Assembly (NCBI GenBank): GCA_964408735.1
Contig: CAYPAX010000088.1
Location: 1 to 18,866 of the forward strand
Source: UBA7887 sp964408735
GTDB taxonomy: Bacteria > Pseudomonadota > Alphaproteobacteria > UBA7887
Reading direction: 5' to 3'
Length of the DNA stretch: 18,866 nt
The notes under the pieces are model-generated. The model worked only from the letters and a program-made list of their open reading frames with translations. It was not told the origin of the DNA and searched no databases. Positions within the stretch are counted from its first letter, which is position 1. Every line of letters begins with the position of its first letter. The translations under genes were made by a program, and so were the position numbers. Below, piece by piece: positions 6,473-13,044 of the stretch.

Positions 6473-7682
6473 TACCAAGGACGTCGGCAAGCACGGTCAG
6501 CACCCGCTCGACGTCACCGTCGCGCATATCGGGGAACAGCGGCAGGCTCAAGGCGCGTTCGTAATACCGCATGGCGCCGGGCAATGTCTCGTCGCCATAG
6601 CGGGTTCGATAGTAGGGCTGGCGATGCACCGGCAGGTAATGCACCATGGTGCCGATACCGCGCGCCTTCAGCTCCCGCATGACGGCGGCGCGATCCCTTC
6701 CGGCGGCGGCGAAATCGATCAACGCCACATAGAGGTGCCAGGCCGGGCGGCAACCCTCGACCCGCGAGACAGGCGTCACCAGCGGCGCCAGCGCGCCGAT
6801 CATGGCATCGTAGCGATCCACCAAATCACGACGACGCGCAACAAAGCGATCGAGCTTGCCGAGCTGACTGGCCCCCAAGGCGCAATGCAGGTCGCTGGCG
6901 CGGAAGTTGAAGCCGGGCGCGGGCATTTCGTAGTACCAGGGATTGACCTGTCCGTCCGCGGCGAGCGCAAGTTCGGGGTCGACGAAATCCGCGGGCGCCC
7001 TGGTCATGCCGTGGTTGCGCAGGCGCGTCATGGCCGCCGCCAGCGCTTCGTCATTCGTGGTCACCGCACCGCCTTCGCCCATGGCCACGGTCTTCACCGG
7101 GTGAAACGAGAAGGCGTGCAGGGCGCCGTCGCTGCCGATCCTGCGGCCCGCGAGTTCGGTGCCCAGCGAATGGGCGGCATCGTGAACCACCGCGATGTCG
7201 TGCCGGCGGCAGATGTCCGCAATTTCTGCGGGATCGTGGCATTGGCCGTTGAGGTGAACCGGGAAGACCGCGGCGATGCGCCGGCCCTTTGCCTTAGCCA
7301 TGGCCTGGTCAAGGGCTTGCGCCGTCATCAAGCCGCTGTCCGCATCCACATCCGCGAAGATGATCTCGGCGCCGGCATGGTGGGGGGCGTTGGCGGTCGC
7401 CAGGAAAGTGAGCGTCGGCACGATGACGCAATCGCCGGGTTCTACCTCGCAAGCGAGAGCGGCGAGTTGCAGCGCCGCCGTGCCACTCGAACAAGCCACG
7501 GCGTAACGCGCATCGACACACTCGGCCAGAGCCGTCTCGAACGCCTCGACAGCGGGTCCGGTGGTCAGCCAGTCGCCACGCAGCACCGCAGCCACGGCGG
7601 CGACATCGTCATCGTCAATGTGTTGCCGCCCATAGGGCAGCGGTCGCTCGCCGCTTAGGTTGCGACGCGACGAATTGCCCAT
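6459..7682 (-). CDS. pseC: DegT/DnrJ/EryC1-family sugar aminotransferase, PseC-like
   Basis: 407 residues of the PLP-dependent DegT/DnrJ/EryC1/StrS fold. The start of the fold, LPYGRQHIDDDDVAAVAAVL followed by GDWLTTGPAVEAFE, is the hallmark of the PseC subfamily, which aminates C4 of a UDP-4-keto-6-deoxy amino sugar in pseudaminic acid synthesis. The cofactor pocket shows SSGTAALQLA, HDAAHSLGT (Asp168) and the Schiff-base lysine in SFHPVKTVAMGEGG (Lys197). The C-terminal half has GFNFRASDLHCALGASQL and HYLPVHRQPYY. The ATG at 7682 follows GAGGGAG and overlaps the end of the heparinase gene by 28 bases, so the two are coupled. No pseB or later pse gene is in the window, so it may instead make another 4-amino sugar, such as a bacillosamine- or perosamine-type donor. 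The family is sure; the subfamily is likely. Confidence 0.82.
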   Translation of the reverse strand: MGNSSRRNLSGERPLPYGRQHIDDDDVAAVAAVLRGDWLTTGPAVEAFETALAECVDARYAVACSSGTAALQLAALACEVEPGDCVIVPTLTFLATANAPHHAGAEIIFADVDADSGLMTAQALDQAMAKAKGRRIAAVFPVHLNGQCHDPAEIADICRRHDIAVVHDAAHSLGTELAGRRIGSDGALHAFSFHPVKTVAMGEGGAVTTNDEALAAAMTRLRNHGMTRAPADFVDPELALAADGQVNPWYYEMPAPGFNFRASDLHCALGASQLGKLDRFVARRRDLVDRYDAMIGALAPLVTPVSRVEGCRPAWHLYVALIDFAAAGRDRAAVMRELKARGIGTMVHYLPVHRQPYYRTRYGDETLPGAMRYYERALSLPLFPDMRDGDVERVLTVLADVLGIKTG

Positions 7683-9352
7683 TTGACCGTCGCTCCCTCG
7701 TTGGCACAGACGCCGACGATCACCGCCTGCTCGCTGCGACGACGCTCGCCATCGCGATCGAAATAGACGCTGGGATTGAGCGCCAGGCTGCCGCCGACGG
7801 CGCGCAATTGCCAGCCACTGCCGTCCGCAAGGCGCAGCAGGACCGCCTGGCCATGCATCAACAGGGAGGCCTGGACGCTCGGGTGCAAATGGAAGCGGAC
7901 GGCGAAAGGCCTCGGTTCGGCCGCTGTGCCCGAGGGCGTGAGAACGTCCTCGCCACGCAAATCGTCGCCACCTTCGCCAAGATAGAGGCGACGGTGGTGG
8001 GCCATGCCGAAACGCTTGGCATAGCCGTCATCGCGCAGATCGAGCCAGGTGGCATTGTCGCCTTCGCGGCGCTCGCAGGTGACCGTGCTCGCGTCTCCAA
8101 CAAAAGTGCCGTCGTCACCGAGTTGCGCCGAACTGGTGTCGGCGATGACCAGGGTCGAATGGGCGGCGGTGCTGCGAAGCGCGCGCACCCAGGTCTCGTC
8201 GCGACCATGATGAGGTCCGCAATTGACCACCATGCGATGGCTGCCGACGCTCATCTCGAATGCCAGGCTGCCGGCATGGGCGGCCAGGGAGCCGGGCCGG
8301 GGGCGCTCGCAATCGACGATCACCGTGGTCTCGCCGGCGCTCAGGCGTTGAAAGCCCATATGGGGTGCATTGGCCTGGGGCCGCCCGGGTGCCGCGGCCA
8401 TGGTCAATGTCGCGGCCACCGCCCCTGCATTGCCCTCGCCGCCGTCGTTGAAGGCAGCCAGATCGCCATCGCCGTGACAAAGTGCGCGCAACATCGGCGC
8501 CATGCGGTCGATGGCACGGCTCAGGGCCTCCGGCGGCACCCGGTTGGCCGCCAGCAGCAGGGCACGGCAATCGGCAAGATCGGCAAGCACCTGGCACAGC
8601 AGACGAGGCGAGCGCGACGTGTGTCCGCCATCGGCCAGCACCTGGCGATGGCATTCGCGAATCAGCAGACGGATGGCGGCGGCGGTGCGGCGCTCGCTCG
8701 GCCCGAGGCAGAGGCCGCCATAGAGCAGGCCGCGAATGGCCGCAATGCGGGCTGCCCCGGTGGCCTCGCGCGCCGCCACGCGCGACAGGTGCCGGATCTG
8801 CAAGGCAAGGCTGGAGAGGAAGCTACGCCGCCAGGCGGGCTCGGCACCACGCAACAAGAAACCGCTGGCCAACGTCCAGGCCGCGATGCGGCGCCCGAGC
8901 ACGTCGGCGCGCCAGACCGTGGCCCGCCAATGGCCGCAAGTCGCGATCCAGTTTGTCAGCACGGCGCGGCCATGGCGGCGGGCGGTCTCGCCACCGGCGG
9001 CGACGAGGTGGCGCAGCCATTCGAAGCCGTGCATGTCCTCCAGCCAGGCCTCAGGCGCACCGGGCGGCAGCCAGAGAGGAAGCTTCGGCGCGCCGACCTC
9101 GTGGCCGGCAAAGCGATAGCGGCCCTGGAATAGCTGATTGCCGATCTCGGCATCGCCGACACAGCCGTCGGCGGGTTGCAAGGCGAGGCGATCGGGCACC
9201 GGGCCGAGCAGGGTCAGGGGATAGAGTGGGTTGCCGTAGAGCAAGGCAGCCGCTGACAACCGTTGCCGCGGCGGTGCCTTATCAGCCTCGGCCGCAGCGC
9301 GGGAACCGACTGCACCCAGGGTGCCGAGCAGACCGTCTCCGCCGCCGCTCAT
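7655..9352 (-). CDS. Heparinase II/III-like protein
   Basis: 565 residues with no signal peptide or membrane segment, so apparently cytoplasmic. The first ~330 residues are an alpha-helical region rich in Arg, Ala and Leu (LASGFLLRGAEPAWRRSFLS, then helical repeats), as in the alpha/alpha toroid of polysaccharide lyases. The C-terminal half is the beta-rich heparinase II/III domain, with AAHAGSLAFEMSVGSHRMVV, NCGPHH and LRSTAAHSTLVIADT. The position where lyases often have a His-Ala-Asp catalytic stretch reads His-Ala-Gly here. Alphaproteobacterial members next to rsmB, rpe and purH share this form and have no established substrate. The ATG overlaps the rpe stop (ATGA), placing it in the rpe operon. 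The family is clear; catalytic activity is uncertain. Confidence 0.85.
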   Translation of the reverse strand: MSGGGDGLLGTLGAVGSRAAAEADKAPPRQRLSAAALLYGNPLYPLTLLGPVPDRLALQPADGCVGDAEIGNQLFQGRYRFAGHEVGAPKLPLWLPPGAPEAWLEDMHGFEWLRHLVAAGGETARRHGRAVLTNWIATCGHWRATVWRADVLGRRIAAWTLASGFLLRGAEPAWRRSFLSSLALQIRHLSRVAAREATGAARIAAIRGLLYGGLCLGPSERRTAAAIRLLIRECHRQVLADGGHTSRSPRLLCQVLADLADCRALLLAANRVPPEALSRAIDRMAPMLRALCHGDGDLAAFNDGGEGNAGAVAATLTMAAAPGRPQANAPHMGFQRLSAGETTVIVDCERPRPGSLAAHAGSLAFEMSVGSHRMVVNCGPHHGRDETWVRALRSTAAHSTLVIADTSSAQLGDDGTFVGDASTVTCERREGDNATWLDLRDDGYAKRFGMAHHRRLYLGEGGDDLRGEDVLTPSGTAAEPRPFAVRFHLHPSVQASLLMHGQAVLLRLADGSGWQLRAVGGSLALNPSVYFDRDGERRRSEQAVIVGVCANEGATVKWAIRRVAT

Positions 9353-10008
9353 CCGCGCAGCCTGCGAATGTTGTCGGCGTAGGCTTGAGCACCACCACGG
9401 AATACGGCGGTGCCGGCGACCAGCACGTCGGCGCCGGCCTCGATGGCTTGCGGGGCGGTCTCGAAGTTAATGCCTCCATCGACCTGCAGATCGACGGCGC
9501 GGCCACTGTCGTCGATCATCGTCCGTACCCGGCGCACTTTGGCGAGCTGGCTTTCAAGAAAACTCTGGCCGCCGAAACCGGGATCGACGGTCATCACCAG
9601 CACCAGGTCGAGGTCGTCGAGCACTTCCTCGATGGCGGCGACGGGCGTGCCCGGATTGAGCGCCACGCCGCAGCGCTTGCCCAAGCCCCGCACGCGCTGG
9701 ACGCTGCGATGCAAATGGGGCCCGGCTTCCGCCTGCACGGTGATGATATCGGCGCCGGCCTCGGCAAAATCATCGAGATACGGATCGACGGGCGAGATCA
9801 TCAGATGGGCGTCGAAGGGCCGGTCGACATGGCATCTGAGCGCCGCGACGACGCCCGGGCCGATGGTCAGATTGGGCACGAAATGGCCGTCCATGACATC
9901 GATATGGATAAAATCGGCACCAGCGGCATCCAAGGCCCGCACCTCCTCGCCGAGGCGTGCGAAATCGGATGCCAAAATGGATGGCGCTATGCGCACCGGT
10001 TGCTGCAT
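9349..10008 (-). CDS. rpe: Ribulose-phosphate 3-epimerase
   Basis: 219 residues, the standard length. This (beta/alpha)8 enzyme interconverts ribulose-5-phosphate and xylulose-5-phosphate in the pentose phosphate and Calvin cycles. Signature elements are IAPSILASDFARLGEE, HIDVMDGHFVPNLTIGP (metal ligands His35 and Asp37), FDAHLMI (His68), MTVDPGFGGQSF and LQVDGGIN (catalytic Asp177), with a phosphate-binding end VAGTAVFRG. It starts 18 bases after the rsmB stop without an evident Shine-Dalgarno sequence, and its stop overlaps the heparinase start. It is a complete housekeeping gene embedded in the htpX-rsmB-rpe-heparinase operon. Confidence 0.97.
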   Translation of the reverse strand: MQQPVRIAPSILASDFARLGEEVRALDAAGADFIHIDVMDGHFVPNLTIGPGVVAALRCHVDRPFDAHLMISPVDPYLDDFAEAGADIITVQAEAGPHLHRSVQRVRGLGKRCGVALNPGTPVAAIEEVLDDLDLVLVMTVDPGFGGQSFLESQLAKVRRVRTMIDDSGRAVDLQVDGGINFETAPQAIEAGADVLVAGTAVFRGGAQAYADNIRRLRG

Positions 10009-10026
10009 ATGAGTTCAAGTATCAGG

Positions 10027-11304
10027 TTAGGTTTTCCGCCGCAAGCGTGCGGCGTAAAAGCCATCGAGGCCGCCGAACTCGGGCAGGTGACAAGGCAGGC
10101 TGCGGAGATCGCCGCGGCTATCGATCAATTCCGCCAGGCCACCGACATCTGCCGCTTGGATGGGTACGCGCTCGACCGTTGCGCCGTCGGCGAGCAAAGC
10201 CTCGATGTGCGCCGGGCCTTCTTCCTGCTGCAGGGAACAGACCGCATAGACCAAGGTGCCGCCGGGCGCCAGCATGGCGAGCGCATTGGCGAGCAGGCGG
10301 GCTTGCGCGGTGGCCGCCGCGGGGACGTCGGGAGGGCGCTTGAGATAGGGGATGTCGGGGTGGCGGCGGATGGTTCCGGTCGCTGAGCAGGGCGCATCCA
10401 GTAACACGAAATCCGCCGGCTTTGCCGGCTGCCAGGTCGCAGCGTCGGCCATGATTACCTGTGCCGGCAAGGCCAGCCGGACAAGGTTCTCGGACAACCG
10501 CGCGAGGCGCGAGGCGGCGCGATCGACGGCGGTGACCGTGGCGCCGGCGGCGGCAAGCTGCGCGGTCTTGCCGCCGGGGGCGGCGCAGAGATCGATGACA
10601 TGGCTGCCCGGGACGGCGCCGAGCAGGCGCGCGGGCAAGGCCGCCGCGGCGTCCTGCACCCACCAATTGCCGGCGGCGAATCCTGGCAGATCGGCGACAC
10701 GGCCACCCGCAGCTCGGCGCAGGGTGCCGGTCGGCAATACGGTTGCCTCGAGCGCGTCGGCGCAGGGGATCTTGGCAGTGATGTCGAGGGGCGGCTCGTT
10801 CAAGTGACACGCCGCGATCGCCCGCGCCTTGTCTTCGCCAAAGGCAGTTGTCCAGGAATTCCACAGCCAGTCCGGAGTGTTGAGGCGCGGCGCGTCCTGT
10901 TCGTCGCGCCAGGCGGCGCCTTCGCGCGCGAGCCGACGCAGCACGCCATTGATGAGCTTCTGATAGCGCCCGGCACGCTGCTTGGTGAGGCGCACGGCGG
11001 TGTCCACCGCGGCATGGGGGGGCGTGTCGAGGAACAGCAGCTGCACCGCACCGAGCCGCAGGATGAGCTGAGCCAGCCAGGCCCCTTTCGGCAGCGGCCG
11101 CTCGATGCAGCACGCCAGCAGGGCGTCGATCTGACCGAGCCGGCGCAGCGTGGTGCGGGCGAGCAGTTGGGCAAAAGCGCGGTCGCGGGCCGCGATCCCT
11201 TGCGGCGCCTTGGCCATGGCATCGTCGAGGGGGCGGGCCTGGCGCAGGGTCGCCCCCAGCCAGTCGAGCGCCAGCGCGCGCGCCGCCAGATCGTCGTCGG
11301 TCAT
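10027..11304 (-). CDS. rsmB: 16S rRNA (cytosine-967-C5)-methyltransferase RsmB
   Basis: 425 residues. Residues about 1-135 form the NusB-like RNA-binding domain (AQLILRLGAVQLLFLD, then PPHAAVDTAVRLTK). The catalytic SAM domain follows with GNWWVQDAAAALPARLLGA, motif I VIDLCAAPGGKTAQLAA (about 237-252), LLDAPCSATGTIRRHPDI (Cys306) and VYAVCSLQQEEG (Cys356). Two cysteines are expected for RNA m5C methyltransferases: one nucleophile and one for product release. The ATG at 11304 overlaps the htpX stop (ATGA), which decides the start; a longer in-frame extension would lie inside htpX in the wrong frame. It methylates C967 of 16S rRNA before subunit assembly. Confidence 0.95.
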   Translation of the reverse strand: MTDDDLAARALALDWLGATLRQARPLDDAMAKAPQGIAARDRAFAQLLARTTLRRLGQIDALLACCIERPLPKGAWLAQLILRLGAVQLLFLDTPPHAAVDTAVRLTKQRAGRYQKLINGVLRRLAREGAAWRDEQDAPRLNTPDWLWNSWTTAFGEDKARAIAACHLNEPPLDITAKIPCADALEATVLPTGTLRRAAGGRVADLPGFAAGNWWVQDAAAALPARLLGAVPGSHVIDLCAAPGGKTAQLAAAGATVTAVDRAASRLARLSENLVRLALPAQVIMADAATWQPAKPADFVLLDAPCSATGTIRRHPDIPYLKRPPDVPAAATAQARLLANALAMLAPGGTLVYAVCSLQQEEGPAHIEALLADGATVERVPIQAADVGGLAELIDSRGDLRSLPCHLPEFGGLDGFYAARLRRKT

Positions 11305-12152
11305 CCCCAGGGGCCTGCGCCGCCGGCCATCTCGCGCAGGCGGCGAATGCGGTTCTCGGTGCGTGGGTGGGTCGAGAATAGGGCATCGCGGCGATGGGCG
11401 TGCAACGGATTGACGATGAACATATGCGCGGTGGCGGGATTGCGCTCGGCGGCCGGGTTGTCGATGCGCCCGGCAAGGGCGGCGATCTTCTCCAGGGCGC
11501 TGGCCAGCCACAGGGGATGGCCGCAGATCTCGGCCCCGGCGGCATCGGCGCCGTATTCACGGGTGCGGCTGATGGCCATCTGCACCAGGCCGGCGGCCAG
11601 CGGCGCCAGGATCATGACCAGCAGCACGCCGACGATACCGAGGGGATTGTCGCGCCCGCGGCCGAAGAAGAAGGCGAAATTCGCCAGCATCGAGACGGCA
11701 CCGGCAATGGTCGCGGTAATCGTCATCACCAGGGTGTCGCGATGGCGCACATGGGCGAGCTCGTGGGCCATGACGCCGGCCAGCTCCTCGGCGCTCAAGG
11801 CGCGCATCAGGCCGCGCGTGGCCGCAACCGCCGCGTTCGCCGGATTTCGCCCCGTGGCGAAGGCATTGGGCTGGTCCGAGTCGATGACATAGACCTTGGG
11901 CATGGGCAGGGCCGCGCGGCGGCTGAGCTGCTCGACGATGCCGTAAAGCTCCGGTGCGCCGCGGCTGTCGACCTCGCGCGCGCCGTGCATGCGCAAGACC
12001 ATCTTGTCGGCGTTCCAATAGGCGAAGGCATTGGTGGCAAGCGCAAAGACGAAGGCGATGGCCATGCCGGCCTCGCCGCCGAGCAAAAAGCCGACGCCGA
12101 GGAAGAGCGCCGTCATGGCGGCTAGCAGGACTGCGGTTCTGGCGATGTTCAT
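11301..12152 (-). CDS. htpX: HtpX membrane zinc metalloprotease (M48)
   Basis: 283 residues, typical for HtpX. Two N-terminal membrane segments (about 7-24 and 28-46) precede the cytosolic protease domain. The zinc site is HELAH at 130-134 (in GVMAHELAHVRHRD), with the third ligand Glu199 in TREYGAD. Two further hydrophobic segments lie at about 140-165 and 172-193. NPANAAVAATRGLM and the C-terminal STHPRTENRIRRLREM are family hallmarks. HtpX degrades misfolded membrane proteins alongside FtsH. It is the first gene of the rsmB-rpe operon and is divergent from the SDHAF4 gene. No Shine-Dalgarno is seen before the ATG; a TTGACG/AAGTTA pair at 12186-12158 could give a nearly leaderless transcript. 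Confidence 0.96.
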   Translation of the reverse strand: MNIARTAVLLAAMTALFLGVGFLLGGEAGMAIAFVFALATNAFAYWNADKMVLRMHGAREVDSRGAPELYGIVEQLSRRAALPMPKVYVIDSDQPNAFATGRNPANAAVAATRGLMRALSAEELAGVMAHELAHVRHRDTLVMTITATIAGAVSMLANFAFFFGRGRDNPLGIVGVLLVMILAPLAAGLVQMAISRTREYGADAAGAEICGHPLWLASALEKIAALAGRIDNPAAERNPATAHMFIVNPLHAHRRDALFSTHPRTENRIRRLREMAGGAGPWG

Positions 12153-12188
12153 GGGGCTAACTTGGGGAAGACGCTGGCTGCGTCAAGG

Positions 12189-12218
12189 TTGGCAGGGCGC
12201 CACCGAGGACGCTATTCT
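12189..12218 (+). promoter_or_regulatory. Candidate promoter of the SDHAF4 gene giving a leaderless mRNA
   Basis: TTGGCA (12189-12194) is followed after 18 bases by TATTCT (12213-12218). Initiation seven bases downstream coincides with the A of the SDHAF4 ATG at 12225, and there is no Shine-Dalgarno sequence. A divergent TTGACG for htpX sits at 12186-12181, so the two -35 boxes are nearly adjacent. Alphaproteobacterial -10 boxes are loosely conserved, so this is tentative. Confidence 0.35.
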
Positions 12219-12224
12219 GGGCTC

Positions 12225-12368
12225 ATGAGCGATGATGACGAGACTGCCGCGGAGCCGAGGCCGAAAGCGCCCGAGCCGGCCAAGGTCGATGAGACCGGCG
12301 GCCCGAAAGGGCCAGAGCCGACGCGCTATGGCGACTGGGAACGCAATGGCCGGGTCAGCGATTTCTAA
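12225..12368 (+). CDS. SDHAF4/DUF1674-family succinate dehydrogenase assembly factor
   Basis: A 47-residue protein. The N-terminal half is charged and proline-rich. The C-terminus GPEPTRYGDWERNGRVSDF is the diagnostic DUF1674/SDHAF4 signature. In mitochondria the homologue chaperones FAD-loaded succinate dehydrogenase flavoprotein before it joins the complex; the bacterial protein is presumed to do the same. The start is set by the length of the family and by the lack of plausible protein upstream; an in-frame extension to 12162 is not convincing. It is divergent from htpX, an association I recall in alphaproteobacteria. Confidence 0.92.
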   Translation: MSDDDETAAEPRPKAPEPAKVDETGGPKGPEPTRYGDWERNGRVSDF

Positions 12369-12469
12369 GATCCGTTTTTCGCTTGATATCCTACAAAACA
12401 CTCGTAATACTAGTATTCAATTAATTATAATGCTATTAATACAAGAATATAGATTGAGGATGTGCCGTG
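12369..12469 (+). promoter_or_regulatory. AT-rich promoter region of the thermonuclease gene
   Basis: About 100 bases that are roughly three quarters A/T by eye, between GC-rich genes. Two promoter-like arrangements are visible: TTGATA (12383-12388), 16 bases, TAATAC (12405-12410); and a perfect TATAAT at 12426-12431 without a good -35. GAGGA at 12456-12460 is the ribosome-binding site, nine bases before ATG 12470. No hairpin terminator for the SDHAF4 gene is evident. Confidence 0.5.
12406..12417. repeat. 12-bp perfect palindrome in the nuclease promoter
   Basis: AATACTAGTATT is fully self-complementary and overlaps the proposed TAATAC -10 element, a position suited to an operator. No cognate regulator can be named, and AT-rich DNA makes short palindromes more likely by chance. 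Confidence 0.4.
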
Positions 12470-12919
12470 ATGCGTGGTCCATTCCGATTTTTCACATCTA
12501 TTATCGCCATAGGGTTTCTGCTGCTCAGCACCCATCCGCTTGCCATGGAAAGCCTGCCCGGGCCAGTGCCGGCGCGGGTTGTGGCGGTCATCGATGGCGA
12601 TACGCTGGTGGTGCAGGCGAGAATCTGGATCGGCCAGGCCGTGGAGACCAAAGTGCGCCTGGGAGATATCGACACACCCGAGCTGACCGCGCGCTGCGAG
12701 GAGGCGCGCCGGCTGGCCGAAGCGGCGCGTAGCCTGGTGCAGGAGCTGGCCGCCACCGGCGAGGTCACCCTGCACGACGTGCATCTCGGCAAATATGCCG
12801 GGCGTGTGCTGGCGCGGGTGGTCGCGGCGGACGGCCGTGATTTCGCCGCTACGCTGCTGGCTGCCGGCCTGGCGCGACGCTATCATGGCGGTGCGCGGGC
12901 CCCCTGGTGCAGGGGCTGA
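12470..12919 (+). CDS. Secreted thermonuclease-family (SNase) nuclease
   Basis: 149 residues. Residues 1-25 form a signal peptide (basic start, FFTSIIAIGFLLLSTHPLA, likely cut after Ala24). The SNase domain follows, with VIDGDTL (Asp42, Asp44), VRLGDIDTPEL (Arg63, Asp68, Glu71) and GKYAGRVLARV (Arg112). These correspond to the calcium-binding Asp21 and Asp40 and the catalytic Arg35, Glu43 and Arg87 of staphylococcal nuclease, so the site appears complete. The predicted product is an exported, calcium-dependent DNA/RNA phosphodiesterase for nutrient scavenging or envelope functions. I chose ATG 12470 with GAGGA upstream; GTG 12467 adds one residue. The AT-rich upstream region differs sharply from the gene body and may have been acquired separately. 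Confidence 0.88.
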   Translation: MRGPFRFFTSIIAIGFLLLSTHPLAMESLPGPVPARVVAVIDGDTLVVQARIWIGQAVETKVRLGDIDTPELTARCEEARRLAEAARSLVQELAATGEVTLHDVHLGKYAGRVLARVVAADGRDFAATLLAAGLARRYHGGARAPWCRG

Positions 12920-13044
12920 TTCGAGGCGTTGGCCGGGTGAAATATACCAAGGCTTAACCTATGCTGGGGTAAAGCGATGGCATTGGCCGCCGGGAAGCGG
13001 CCCCAAAACATGGCCGCCGCGACGTCTGGCGGCAGGGGGAACGG
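12920..13044. other. Intergenic region with a short GC hairpin before the Sel1/SPOR gene
   Basis: This gap holds a 6-bp inverted repeat, GGCCGC (12985-12990) with GCGGCC (12997-13002) around a 6-base loop. No U-run follows, so it is not a standard terminator. TATGCT at 12960-12965 could be a -10 element without a clear -35. AGGGGGA just before 13045 is the ribosome-binding site of the next gene. Confidence 0.3.

Noticed and set aside
8482..10386. Long plus-strand open frame (634 codons) opposite the heparinase, rpe and rsmB genes
   Set aside because: It is Arg/Gly/Ala-rich with no motifs and no ribosome-binding site, and it runs antisense to three recognised genes. It is a by-product of high GC.
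12985..13002. GC hairpin as a rho-independent terminator of the nuclease gene
   Set aside because: The stem is only six pairs, no U-run follows, and it lies much nearer the next gene than the nuclease stop.
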